64,000 nucleotides of DNA from Prorocentrum cordatum (lineage: Eukaryota > Sar > Dinophyceae > Prorocentrales > Prorocentraceae): positions 534,122 through 598,121 of the forward strand of contig CAUYUJ010015837.1 in the NCBI GenBank assembly GCA_963575745.1. Reading direction: 5' to 3'. Below the pieces are notes generated by a model. The model was not told where the DNA came from, did no database searches, and saw nothing but the letters and a program-made list of their open reading frames with translations. The first letter of the stretch is position 1, and each line of letters starts with the position of its first letter. Shown here piece after piece: positions 32,400-43,337 of the stretch. Position numbers and translations under genes: made by a program.

Positions 32400-33930
32400 G
32401 GCTGGCGGCCCAGGTGGCGGCAACGAGAGCTACGGCGAGTACTTCGTGGAGGACTCGGGGGCCTCCAGAACGACGTGCCCGCGCAGCCATGCCCCGAGCG
32501 TGGCGATGCGTGAGCCTGCCCAGCACTACGACATCGGCGCTACGGGTGACAGGCGCGTGAAGCACTACGGCGAGGAGCGCGCAGTATGAACGGCTCAGGC
32601 GTACACGGAGTGGGCATCGATTGCCAGGTCGCCGATGCCTCGCGCCCCATCATGGGGGTAGCTGACGCGTGCGACAACGCCCACTCTGCGCTGTTCTTCC
32701 CGACGGGCTCGTACATCGTGCCCGCGGCGCTCAGCCTGCCAGAGGGCACTGCCAACGCGCCCATGGTGCGACAGGACGACCTGTTATGGATGCGAGGGCG
32801 CGTCGCGGGAGCCACCGCGACGACGTCCGAGACGGCGCGGCTCAGGCCAGTCGGGGCCGAAGCGCCCGCGGCAGCAGCCCCCGCGGCGGCTGAGCAGCCC
32901 CAGCACGAGGAGGCACCGCTGGCAGAGGCGGACCCCGGCGAGGCGCCAGCCAGGGCGAAGCGGGTGCCACCGCCCCCTGGCCAGGGGGAGATCGACGAGC
33001 ACGAGCTCCCCCACCTGCCACCGAGAGGTTGGCGCGGCAAGTCCGTGCCAGCCAAGGCGGCAGACGCCCCGCGCCGACGGGGCGGCGGACCTGGCGGCAT
33101 CGATGAGGCACAGATGGACTACCTGCAGCTCGGCGCCGGGGTCGCAGCCGAGGACCGAGGAGCTGGCGGCCTCAGCCGACAGCGAGGCGTGGTTGGCGCC
33201 AGCGGATCAGCAGATTGACCAGGCAGTCCTGATGCCTCAGCTGGTGGACCCAGTCGCGGGCGACAGTGTGGAGGTGTTGCTCAACGTGCTGGTGGTGACG
33301 CACCGTCAGTCTGCTGCAGCGCGCGCGGTCTTGGGACCGAAGGGTACGCACCAGTGCAGCCATCGACGCATGGGGCATCGCGGAGTGCATCCTGCGCACC
33401 GACCAGGAGACAGCAGTCCAAGCGCTGGCCGAGCAGATCTCCGAGGAGCGGAACTTGAGGGGCTTCAAGTGCCAGCTCGCGGCAGCGCCTGCCAGGAGCC
33501 ACTCGGCGATGGGTTTCATTGAGGCCATGAACGACCAGGTGGCCCAGCAGGTGCGCGTGGTCGAGCTCCAGCTCGCGCGGTCTGCCGCCGGGCAGGCCTC
33601 TGGCAAGACGGCCTACCGCGCCAATCGGGGCAGGCCGTGCCGAGGGGAGGTGGCCGCGCTCGGAGAGGTTGTCTGGGCCCGCGTGCCAGGCGACCGCGCT
33701 CGGAAGGCAGAGGCCCAGTGGCGCTTAGGTGTCTGGCTGGGCATGACCGAGAAGAGCGACGAGCACCTGGTCGGCGGGTCGCAGCAGACCAGCCGCCACC
33801 GCGCGGTCAGGAGGCAGCCGAAGGAGCGGAGGTTCAACGTGGACGCGCTGAACAGATTCGCGGGCATGCCTTGGGACCTCCAGTCCAAGCCTGAGCGCGC
33901 GGACACAGCAGCCGAGCAGCCCTGGGGAGG
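32400..33930 (+). pseudogene. copia protease and integrase
   Basis: The protease active-site motif DSGA is at 32,452-32,463 (YFVEDSGASRTTCP), with IGATGDRRVKHYG downstream. The frame changes near 32,585 at a TGA. The next block (RPIMGVADACDNAHSALFFP) belongs to the protease C-terminal side. The pre-integrase region ELPHLPPRGWRGKSVPAKA has lost the cysteines usual in that zinc finger. Integrase: first Asp in QMDY (33,117), second in RTDQE (33,401), Glu in GFIEAM (33,521), each spread over shifted frames. After an apparent deletion following VVELQLARS, the C-terminal part is well kept: KTAYRANRGRPCRGEVA, WRLGVWLGMTEKSDEHLVG, ALNRFAGMPW. Ala/Gln-rich linker sequence follows to about 34,500. Confidence 0.82.
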
Positions 33931-34604
33931 CGCCGAGCCCCGCCACGGCGACAACGTGGCGAGGGCGCGCCAGGCGCAGGCACAGCAGCGCCAGGCCGAG
34001 GAGGCGCTTCCAGCGGCAGCAGCAGCAGCAGCAGCAGCTCCAGTGGCGGAAGAAACAGCGCGCCCACTTCCAGGACCTGGACGCTCCGCCAGGACCCCTA
34101 TCCGAGCCGAGGCTCGGACGGGCCACCTACGTGACGAAGAGGATGGTGCAGACCTACAGTCCCAACCTGAACTGTCCGAGGTGCTGGGGAGGCGAAGCGG
34201 CGCACTCCCGCGAGTGCAGGAAGCGCATGGAAGGGGGAGCTCTTGGACGAGGCGAATCGGCAGGCAGCGGTCCACCCGCTGCCAGGTGATGCCATCGCAG
34301 CCCCAGAGATGGAGGTGGATGCGGCAGCGGTCGACCCCGCAGCCGCGATGGCAGCAGCAGTGCGTGATGCAGCAACAGCGGCGTGTTCATCCCAGCCACC
34401 TCCTGCAGAGGGCGGCTCAGCGGGCGACTCCGCGGGGGTGGACGTGGGCGCGAGGGGCCGACCAGCAGCTCACTCAGATGGTGAGCCACGGCTGAAGGCG
34501 CCCAGGGTGGCTAGTCTTGTGGTGCCCGTGGGCGCCAGTGGGCCCGCCTACTTGGGCCTCGACGGCGAGGTCTGTGCGAGCGGCTGCAGCTGTTCGCGGC
34601 GTCC

Positions 34605-36260
34605 GTGCGCGATCGGGAGACTCCGACAGCATGGGCCTGCGACTTCGTGCCAGAGGCGGCGGTGTACGACAGCCGCACTGGCGAGATGCTCCCGAGAGAG
34701 CTCGCGGTGCAGAGGTGCCAGCAGGAGCTCAACCAGATGGTCGCGTTCGGCGTCGACGAGGACGTGTCCGACGACTCGAGCGTAGGCAGGCGCGTGCGGG
34801 GAAAGTGGCTTGGTGGATTTAGATGTAGGCCAGACGGGGCGCCTTTCGTACAGTCAAGACTCGTGACCTTGGACTTCAACCTTTTCGAGCGCGACGACGT
34901 GGCGGCGGGCGCGCCGTACCTCTGCTACTTGCGCTTGGTGGTGTCTCTGGCTGCCTCGAAGCTCCCGTCGGGGCAGAGGCAGGTGGCTCTGTGCGATGCC
35001 AGCGTGGCGTTCTTCCACGCAGACATGGGCGAGCGGCTGCGTGTGATGCCACCGCCAGGGCCACGTCGGCCTGGGCGGGCCTGGCAGCTCCACAAGGCGC
35101 TCTACGGCACCAGGCCTGCTTCGAGGCTGTGGCAGGCGTGCGTCGGCGACGTCTTCGAGAAAAGTTAGCCACCGCGGGCTCGGATCACGCCGTGCCCAGG
35201 CGCCTTCTACAACGAGACGATGGACATCGCGCTGGGCGTGCACGGTGACGACTTCGTCGCCGAGGGCACCTCGGCGAGGCTGGACGTGCTCGACGCGTTG
35301 CTGGGGGGGGGCACATCGAGATCAAGAGGCTTGGTCGAATGGGGCCGGGTGCCACCGGCGGCGACCGCGGCAGGCTGCTCAAGCGACACATCGAGTGGCG
35401 GGTGACTCCGTCTCCTCGCTTCGTGTGGAGAGCAGATGACTCGCGCGTGGACAGCCTGCTCAAGCTCTTGGACCTGCAGCTGGCGCGACGAAGCCTCAGA
35501 CGAGCCCAGGCTTGAAGGCCACGGGCGCCTCCGTGCCCAAGGGGGCGGTCGTGGACGAGCGGCTCGAGAAGTTGGTTCCCGAGGCAGGCGGAGTGCTGAC
35601 CTACCTGTCCCAGGACGTGCCGCAGGTGCAGTACGCAGCGAAGATGATCATGGCAGAAGCGTCGAAGCCTACGCCGCTCGCTGCGGCCAGGCTCAAGCGC
35701 GCTGCACGATACTTGGTGGGGTGCCCAGTGACGGCGTGGCACCACCCGTTGCAGGACCTCCCAGTCACGGCGGACGTCGAGGGCGACAGCGACTGGGCAG
35801 GAGCGGATGACGCGAAGTCCACGTAGTGCACGGTGATGATGTTTGGGGACCACTGTCTGGAGGTGACGACGTCGACGCAGGGCTACATGGCGATGACCGG
35901 CGGGGTGGCAGAGCTCCTGGCCCTCAACAGGGCGGGTGCCTCTGCTATGCTGTTGCAGCAGATCCGGGCGCCGTGCGGGTTCCACGCGCAGGGAGTTGCT
36001 GGCTCGGACAATTCGGCCGCGAAGGGGATGGCCCACCGTGTGGGGCCAGGCCGAGTGCGGCATCTCCGTATCCAGGACTCGTGGATACAGGAGCGCGCGC
36101 GGACGAAGGATCTGAAGGCGATCAAGTTGGATATGGCGGTGAACCGAGCAGACATTTGGGCGAAGTACCTGGACGGCTCGATGATCGAGGTCGTGCTGAA
36201 GCTCATGAGGCTAGCGACAAGAGGGCGCGCGGCTGGCCGTGTGAGCGACTCCACGGCGGC
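34605..36260 (+). pseudogene. copia reverse transcriptase and RNase H
   Basis: The RT (RVT_2 type) is recognisable from YDSRTGEMLPRELAVQRCQQ through SRLVTLDFNLFERDDVAA and CDASVAFFHADMGERL to LHKALYGTRPASRLWQ. A TAG at 35,166 follows, then GAFYNETMD and the catalytic HGDD in VHGDDFVAEG (35,238-35,267). A G run at 35,303-35,312 breaks the frame before IEIKRLGRMGPGATGGDRGR. RNase H is in another frame from about 35,512: VLTYLSQDVPQVQYAAKMIM, LKRAARYLVG, EGDSDWAGADDAKS, a TAG at 35,824, then GGVAELLAL and GSDNSAAKGMAHRVGPGRVR. This is the best preserved part of the element, still with two stops and two frameshifts. Confidence 0.88.
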
Positions 36261-37017
36261 TATGCTGAGGGTAGTCGCAGCAGCAGCATGCGTGGGTGGC
36301 GTAGCGGGGGACACCGCAGCCGCGGGAGAAGGCCAAGATGACGGCAGCACGATGGGCATCGTCATGCTGCTGTTCCTGTCCATGCTGGTGTACATGCTGG
36401 GAGCCACGGTAGCGGCGTGCTACCTCGTCAAGAGGCGCTCTCTGGAGCGCCAGCCCGACGCTGCGGGTTGTGAGGTACTGGGGGACACCGACGACGGGCG
36501 AGACGACAGCGCTCAGGGCGGACGATAGCGGGAAGCACCGCCTCCAGCGACGGAGGGCGCGGACGCTCAGGGCGGGCGAGAGCGGGAAGCACCGCCTCCA
36601 GCTACAGAGAGCGCAGGCGCTCAGGGTGGACGAGAGCGGGAAGCACCGCCTCCAGCCTCGGCGAGCGCGGACAAGAGACCGGCAGCGGGAGGCACCGTGC
36701 CGACTAATGAGGAAGGACCTCGGCAGCGACGGCAGGTCGCGTCGAGAATAGTGGAGTGCCAGCACGAGGAGCTCCACGGCGTTCCACTCAGCGGCGAGCA
36801 GATAGCCGTCAGGGACGAGCTGATGCGCTACAGGGTGGGAGAGCTGAGGGCAGCGCTGCGGGCGCGGGGCCTCGGCGCGACAGGCCCGAAGGCGAACCTT
36901 GCCAACGGGCTGGCGAGGATGGCGGCGGGGCCATGCAGGGCCAAGCAGGGCCCGAGGCCGATCATCGACGAGCTGATTGGGTCGGCGACTACGACGGCTG
37001 CGGGCGCCAGCGCCTGA
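36260..37017 (+). pseudogene. copia polyprotein C-terminal extension: membrane segment, 18-aa repeats, SAP motif
   Basis: This continues the RNase H frame. A hydrophobic segment (MGIVMLLFLSMLVYMLGATV, about 36,350-36,410) is followed by a basic stop-transfer-like KRR. Then come three copies of an 18-residue repeat (REAPPPATEGADAQGGRE type, exact 54-bp steps at 36,529, 36,583 and 36,637). The TAG at 36,526 stands where the later copies have GAG, so a single substitution interrupted the frame. A SAP-like helix-turn-helix motif follows at 36,820-36,922 (ELRAALRARGLGATGPKANL), and the frame ends at 37,015. SAP motifs bind AT-rich or scaffold DNA; a role in targeting or chromatin tethering is inference. 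Confidence 0.68.
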
Positions 37018-37204
37018 TAGTGCCCAATGGACCCTGAGAGGCCGTTCCCAGCGGGAGGCTCCGCGGGGGCGCCGCGCCTCGCTCCGCAAAGACGCGGCGA
37101 GGAGGCGTGCCAGAGCTATGAACATAGTTCTGGGGTGTTGGGAGGTCGCCGGGCTGCAGCCCTCCCGGTTCAAAACGGATCGCGGCTCCGAGGTGGGTGC
37201 CGCG

Positions 37205-37857
37205 CGCGAAGGGAAACGAAGTGCATTCGCACGTGTCGTCGCGCGCGCGTGCCAAAAAATCCTTCCAGAACCTTCGATTTCGTTAGGATTTCCAAAACTG
37301 AGTGTCCAATCGACATAAAAAAACACGGTTTCGCAACATCAGTTTTCAAACCATGCGCTCGCGCTCTTGCGAATTCCAAGGCAACCAGAAGTTGGTGAAC
37401 ATGTTCAGTGACTTCTGCTAGCCACTCGCGCCGCATGTCGAAATCATTAGAACGCCTTGGCGCGGGTACTGGGGGGAGCGATCCGCGTCAAATAATACCA
37501 CGCGGGCCACTCTCGCGCGTCGTCCGCGCGCGCACCTCGAACACTTTCCAAAACGATGCATCGCCGACGCGAGGACGCCGTCATCGTCGATCGTCGTCGG
37601 CGTGATCAGCATCAGCGCCGTCACTGGCCGTGCCGTCGCCGCTGTCATTCTCGTCACCCACACCGCTACTATCATCATCGTGTCTACCGTTGTCGACGTT
37701 GCCATGACACCGCGCCCGCCCATGCCGCCGACTCGCAGTGAAATGCCCGCTGGGATGTGCCCAGCAGTCAGCGCCATCGCGACCGCGTCGGTCGCGCCAA
37801 ACTATCTGACCTCTGCGCGCAAGCATGCGCGAGTTAGCGCGGCCGCTGATATGCACC
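37205..37857 (+). repeat. Right long direct repeat (probable 3' LTR)
   Basis: Partner of 29,085-29,740. It has the same unit order: GCGCGCGTGCC, GGTTTCGCAACATCAGTTTTC, GCTCGCGCTCTTGCGAATTC, CGCCGCATGTCGAA, CGATCCGCGTCAAAT, ATCATCGTGTCTACCGTTGTC, GCGCGGCCGCTGA. An open frame in both copies keeps a similar hydrophobic peptide (IIVSTVV). 37,857-38,055 has no gene; a TA/CATA tract lies at 38,057-38,090. Confidence 0.68.
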
Positions 37858-38139
37858 AGCCAACACCATGCATTCATCGTGATCGCCACCGCATGGGTTT
37901 TGCCAACCTAGTTGCGGGTGGGTGGGTGGGATGTTTGCGCGAGCAGTGGAGTTGACAACTTCAACTTCGGCAAAGTGAATTGCACCACCTACGTTGCACC
38001 AAGTAGCTTTCTAGAAACCCTGGTTGGGGATCCACGCAGTTTTCTTGATCATATATATATATATATGTATATACATACATACATACACAGAACACGAAAA
38101 ATAAAAACGGTTCGCGTCCTCGCCTTCCCTGGTTCCCGT

Positions 38140-38660
38140 CAGGCCTAGACGGCCCAAGAGGCCCTTGAGACGGCACCCGACAGGGTCCCAAAGAGGGACG
38201 CCGAACTGGCCTGGGGAGCCGTTCCCCCCCAAGATGGCCCTCCAGACCTACATGCGCCCACGAGCCCCCTCCGATGCACCCAAAACGCCCCAAGAGCTTT
38301 CCAGTAAACCCCTCCAGATGGTTCCCAGGGAGAAGTTTAGGTTGTTTTTTTCTGATCAACTTCTGAATTCAGGCCTCAAGATCACCAGACGAATGCCCAG
38401 TATACACCCAATGTGGCTCCACGACGGCCAACACGATCCCAAACGCGGCCCCAAGAAGGCCCAAGGACAGCACCAAACACCCCCCAAACCGGCCTCCAGG
38501 GGCGCCAGGCGGCCATAGAGCATTCGAATCAGCCCAAAAGGGCCCCAACATGGCCCAATAAGGCCCCAGGGTTCCAATAAGGCCCAAGAGGGTCCGAACA
38601 TGGTCCCAAGGCATCTCCAGGAAGGCCCCCTGAAGAGCCTTCCGAGCCGATTCAGAGCAA
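38140..38660 (-). repeat. GGCCTCTTGGG tract, minus orientation
   Basis: CCCAAGAGG, CCCAAGACG and CAAGAAGGCCC units on the + strand. 38,335-38,395 is AT-richer and may be a diverged core. Confidence 0.7.
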
Positions 38661-38939
38661 AGCACATATTTTGTACGTAATCTTTTTAAAACCACTGCTT
38701 TGCCTTTGGACATATTGGAGGTGGTTGTGATTTGCCGAAGGCGTCTTCGGGGCTGAGCATTCGTTTCAGATCGGGCACCCTGTCATTGTGCATGTGAGTA
38801 CGTGTGTAAGTCAACACTTGTGTACTGGGCGCTGTACTCACCTCCTTCTTCGCGCGGACAACCTTCTCTACTAGCGATGGTGCGTGATGCTCTCTTGTTC
38901 ACAGCGAAGATTTCGGCTGAGTTGGCCGACGCATTCCAG

Positions 38940-39190
38940 TACATATTGGAGGCCCTTGTGGGCCGTGCCGGGGCCCTCCTGTAGCTCTTCTGAGTAATCT
39001 CCCCGGCAGCCCCAGGAGCCTCCCAAGAAGTCGGCAAGAAACTGCCTAGCTTTCCTCACGGAGGCCGCCACGACGCGCCGACCAGGCCCCGAAGACGCCC
39101 GCCCGATGTTCCAGGACGGCCCAGACGGCCCCAGGCCGCCCAACAGGCCCTCCTGAGCGCACAGGGCGCTTCGCGAGGCCACCCAATGGG
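38940..39190 (-). repeat. Second minus-orientation tract
   Basis: GGCCCTTGTGGGCC, CCCCAGGAGCCTCCC and GACGGCCCCAGG units. 38,660-38,940 between the two tracts has no recognisable gene. Confidence 0.6.
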
Positions 39191-39204
39191 GGCCCGAGCA
39201 GGTC

Positions 39205-39700
39205 GCCACGACGACGACGACGACAACGACGATGACGTCGTTTCGTTCCACCTCTCTTCCTCCCCTGCCCCCCCGCCCCCAACGTGCTCCTCTATCTGTC
39301 TTGCCCCCAAACCACCCTCCCTCCATCTTCTCTCACAAGCCCCCTCGTCCCTCCCCCTTCCCCTGCCCTCGCCCAGCCCGCCCCACATCGCCCACCCCAC
39401 ATCTCTCTCCCCTTTCCACTCGGCATCATAGCTCGTCCTTCTATCCTTCTCCTCTTCCTTCTCCTACATCGCTCTCCTGCGTGCGCCCCTCCCTCCAACA
39501 TCCACCCTTCCCGCTCCGTCCGTCTTTACCATCCTCATGCTCCTTCCTGTCTACATTCTGCTCGTTCTCCCACGTCCTCCTTCCATGCCTCGTTGCTTTA
39601 CCCTCTTCCCCCCATCATGCTCCGCAGCCTCCTGCTTCTCCTCCCTCTCCTCTTCTGTCTCTTCGCTCAGGCCTTCATGCTGCTCCCCTCCCCTGTGGCT
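39205..39700. repeat. ACG triplets then long C/T-rich stretch
   Basis: 39,205-39,240 is (ACG)n. 39,250-39,680 is strongly pyrimidine-rich on the + strand with a GCC/CCC bias; its frames are Pro/Ser/Leu-rich by composition. Confidence 0.8.
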
Positions 39701-39707
39701 GAGCTGA
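39617..39707 (+). CDS. Candidate first exon: signal peptide
   Basis: From ATG at 39,617 the frame reads MLRSLLLLLPLLFCLFAQAF and then MLLPSPVAEL, a textbook cleavable signal sequence, followed directly by GAG|GTAACG, a plausible GT donor in phase 2. No matching downstream exon was found. Because the region is C/T-rich, Leu-rich frames arise easily, so this is a weak call. Confidence 0.3.
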
Positions 39708-40218
39708 GGTAACGGTTGGGGCGAAGCGAACGCGAAGCAGTCTTACGACGCGCGATCACTTACACACGACTCGAGGCGTACTTTGCGACTGGATGCACAT
39801 GCGCACGGTGATCAACCATGGTTCAAGCGCACGCTCGAGTCATGCGCAATTTTTCAATACGTTTATACACGCATCCGTTATGGATGTACCCGCACACATA
39901 CAGGTATCTGAAGCTGTGTATGTTCACGTGTCACCAACGAGCCAAAAGGGAACCCATCCACCATTTCAACCTGCTGCTTCCCTTGGGACTCTCGTTGCTG
40001 CGTTTCCCCGCCCACCCACGCAGCATCGCTCACTCCCTTCGGCACTGCCGCCTCCGCAGTCCTGTCCTCGTGCCTCCCTCGCGCTCCCGCGCCCCTCCGC
40101 CCCCCCCCGCCTGAGATCTGCCCCCCCCCCTCCCCCCTGCTCCTCTCTGTGTGCCTTTCCGCACATCTATCCCGCACCTCCTCGCTGAGCTTACTCGGCG
40201 TCCATTCGGCGGGGGAAG

Positions 40219-40370
40219 GGCAGATGGGGGCGGGCCTTCTCGGAAGGCTCAGAAGGCCTCTGGCCTTCTGAGGAACATCCTAAGCCTTCTCTGAAGCCAC
40301 AGGGATCTTCTCAGGCAGCTTTTGGGAAGCCCCGCCGCCGTCTGAGAAGGCCTGCCCCCTCTCTCACTTC
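40219..40370 (-). mobile_element. Palindromic dispersed element, copy 1 (long form)
   Basis: Contains CTCAGAAGGCCTCTGGCCTTCTGAGG and outer arms GGGGGCGGGCC / GGCCTGCCCCC. Its reverse complement matches 54,795-54,872 at both ends, with about 70 bp more inside. 39,715-40,218 upstream has no gene that I can see. Confidence 0.65.
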
Positions 40371-40379
40371 CCCCCTTGG

Positions 40380-41040
40380 CGCTCCGCCGATCAGTATCAT
40401 TACCATCCTTAAGCTCCTGCTACCTCCCTCGTAACGCACTCTAATGCCGCAATGTCGAGTAGCGTGCAAAGCGGCGCTGCTGCGCACTTTCGATCCTTGC
40501 GTTAGGGCCGCTAGGGACCAGCTGTGACGTGAAGAGTTCGCTCTCGGCAAGTGCCCCCCCCTCCTCATGCCTCCTCCTGTCACCTCTCTTCTCTCCAGCA
40601 CGCGCGCGCATCGAGTGATTCCAGCTGCACTTGCCAATCTGATCCTCCGCGCTCCCCATCCGCCTGTTCACCCCTAGCACAGTCAAGGAGGATGGGGGAG
40701 GAGTAGGAGAGAAGGGGCAGGAGGAGCACGACGACCAAACCAGAGGGCGCAACGGGGTCTCCTGGTGATATATTTGATGCAGCGGTTTCCCTTCCCCTGC
40801 TATTTCCTTGCTGGCCTCCTGTCCTGCACTCCTCGTCCTTTTCTACTCTCTCTCTCTCTTGTTGTTATCTGTCTTTCTCTGTGCCGGCCTCTTTCTCTCG
40901 CTCTTTGTGTCTCGCTCTTTTGTGTTATCTCTCTCTCTCTGTTCCTCTCCCTCTCCTTCTTTTTATTTTCTCTCCCTCTCTCTCTCTCTCGCTATATATC
41001 TCGCTCTCGCTGTCCGTTTCGGTTCGGTTCGTCGGGGCCA
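40380..41040. other. Unassigned, then T/C-rich repeat
   Basis: 40,830-41,015 is a CTCT/TTCT-rich tract; the first part is mixed sequence with no gene. Confidence 0.7.
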
Positions 41041-41046
41041 ACGCCC

Positions 41047-43330
41047 CCAGTACAGTGATCAGAGTATTCTCGTGAGGTATGGGTTGGGCCACATCGGGGC
41101 CATCAGAAACGAGGAAGTGGTATCAGGGGAGGCTCGCAAGCAAGGGTTGGACTTCAAAGTCCACATCCATGCGTATGGTCTGCCGCCCAGGGGCAACTCG
41201 GTGTGGAGGAGCTTCTGGGGTGGGAGAGGGCGATCAGTGTGCCGAGGCATGATTGCGCGAGCCGTTGGATGTTCATGTGACGCCATCCATGAAGAATGGC
41301 AGGCTCAGTGCAGTAGGGTTGCTAAATTTACAGGGTGGGCCTCACCACGACTCTAAGCTGGCAACCCCTACGAGTTGAGGGGGGACGAGGAAGGCAATGT
41401 GGTGAGCAGAGATTGCAGTTTTGTGCATGCGCAGATTGCCTGGCGCATTGGATGACAGGATTGGCACATAATACTTAGTGCCAAAGTGTCGCGTGAAGCC
41501 GGTGGAAGGCCTTCGCAGCGAGCATGCATTGGCACGGATTGCTCTAGCTGCGCCAAGGGAGAGAAGGATGCAGCGAGGGAGACGTCGCTTTTGCGGGACA
41601 GGTGGGGGACAGTGAGGCCAGCCAAGCAGCGTGAGGCTTTCCTTCGCGTTGTTCGTTTCTTTGTTTGTTTGCTGTTTGTGTGTGTGTGTGTGTGTGTCTG
41701 TATGTCTGTGTGTGCTTCTTTGTGTTCTCCCACTGCGCCTGGGTCCGCTCCTTCGGCCCAGGCTCGGGCCCCCTCCCCTCGCGTGCGTCGTCTGGCTCCT
41801 CCTCCCCCCTTGCACGCTGCCGCCCGGCGGGCAGCCCGCTGGGTGGCCTCTTCGCGTTGTCATCCGCGCGGCGCTTCGCCCTGGGCTACGTCTCCACCTT
41901 CACGCATCGGGCCCCTCCCGCCCACGCTCCGCCGCACTGCCTGCTGGCCTTGCTCGGCCCGTGCTCTCTCTCTCCTGGGTCTGTGCCCTGCCCCGCTGAG
42001 GATGCGCAGAGGCCGTCCCGCGCGGGGTTCAGCGCTTCACCTCCCTGCCATCCACGCCGAGATGGTGATGTTCCTCTTCTCTTGGCCTCGTGCCGCGTCC
42101 CCGCATGGGAGGTCCTGCGTTGGGCGGCGCGTCACCTCCACGCCATCCAGGCCGGGGCGATCTGTTCGCTGCGAGCAAGCGCGGGATGCAAGTGATCTCG
42201 CCTGACGGCCCAGCCGCGCGCGCACTGGTGCTGCAACCCTACTCCGCCTCATCGCTGCGCGCGAGGCCGAGACCGTCAGAAGTGTGTCTGTGTGCGTGTC
42301 TGTATGTATGCTTGTCGCTGTCATCTTTCCGCTGGTAGAGCGTCATGCATGATAGCTCATGGGCGTTCCCACCTTGGTCGATCGAGCTGCCGCTGCCAGC
42401 GTTTTTCACTTTCTTCAGACTGCGCCATCAATGCGCGAGACTATGGTCTTCCGCTGTAAAGCCCGCTGTCCTGACCGAGGCGTCAGCTTGCGAGCCTCTT
42501 CTCTCTGGGGCAGGCGTCTGAAGGGGTGCCCTCTGTGGCCACGGAGGGGCGCCCATATGCGCACGTCGTCGGGGCCAGCCCAGTTGGGCAGGACCGCGAT
42601 CCAAAGTCAGACCAACTGTGGTCGGACGCGGTAATTTGTGTGTTCACGCGTGCGGCGCGCTTTTGATAAGCCATGTCGACACAATGGCTCCGACACCGAG
42701 CGCCAGGCAGAGGACACATCTGCAAGTCCGCTGGCTTATCCCGATGGCCTGGGCGCGCTGGCGGACGCGTGGGAACTACCTGCCGTCGTCTGCGCAGAAA
42801 CATGTATGAACATGAGGTTCATAGTACCCGTGCCTCTGACGGCGGAGAATCCCCAATAGAGGCCTAGCACGCGAGACGGTCGCGCTGCTGGTTGGCCGAA
42901 GGGAGCGCAGCATCAGCACCAATACGTTGTGTTCGGGAGGCGCGGCGAGAGCTGCGCGGGTGCGGTGTAACTCTTGCTGTTCTGGCCCTCTGGACATCCA
43001 GGAGAGCAGATTCAAGCGAATGGATCCAGTTTCGACTCATGCGACTGTATATTCACTCGTGCACAGGGTGGCCAGTTCGAAGCGGGCTGTCTTCGTTGCA
43101 ATTACCGTCATCTTCTTCTCATTCTTCCCGACCTGTCTGGCCCCCCCGCGTGGCCAGGCCGGGGGTGCCCGCTCGCAGCGTAGGGGGCCCGGTGCGTGGC
43201 GTAGGGGCATGGGGGATGCCAGGGGGGGGCCGAGGGTGGCAGGGGCTCGTCCTGGGGCCCGCGCAGTGCTCAGGGGTTGCGCCAGGTTTCTCGTGGGCGT
43301 CCAGGAGGGGGGTGTGAGGACTGGGCGTAT
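41047..43330. other. No recognisable gene; possible exons
   Basis: 41,060-41,356 carries a fairly natural-looking frame (GLGHIGAIRNEEVVSGEARK), and 42,150-42,270 another (DLFAASKRGMQVISPDGPAA) after a CATCCAG acceptor-like site. I recognise neither. A short GT tract lies at 41,677-41,700. The C-rich 41,740-42,060 gives Pro/Ala/Arg frames only. Confidence 0.4.
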
Positions 43331-43337
43331 GTGGGTG

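Larger units (their letters stand above)
29085..37857 (+). mobile_element. Decayed Ty1/copia LTR retrotransposon
   Basis: An internal region (gag, protease, integrase, RT, RNase H in that order, + strand) lies between direct repeats of about 650 bp (29,085-29,740 and 37,205-37,857) that look roughly 80% identical. The protease-integrase-RT-RNaseH order defines Ty1/copia. I recognise the gag and integrase segments as the type common in dinoflagellates. At least five in-frame stops and several frameshifts make it immobile. The leader between the left repeat and gag (29,740-30,790) holds a third copy of the flank unit, and a ~95-bp segment at 30,168-30,260 that recurs at 37,108-37,205 just before the right repeat. 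30,330-30,560 is GC-rich and locally repetitive. Confidence 0.85.

Noticed and set aside
37108-37205. tRNA-like look of the 95-bp segment (GGTTCAAAAC)
   Set aside because: No acceptor stem or cloverleaf could be drawn; the likeness is limited to a few bases.
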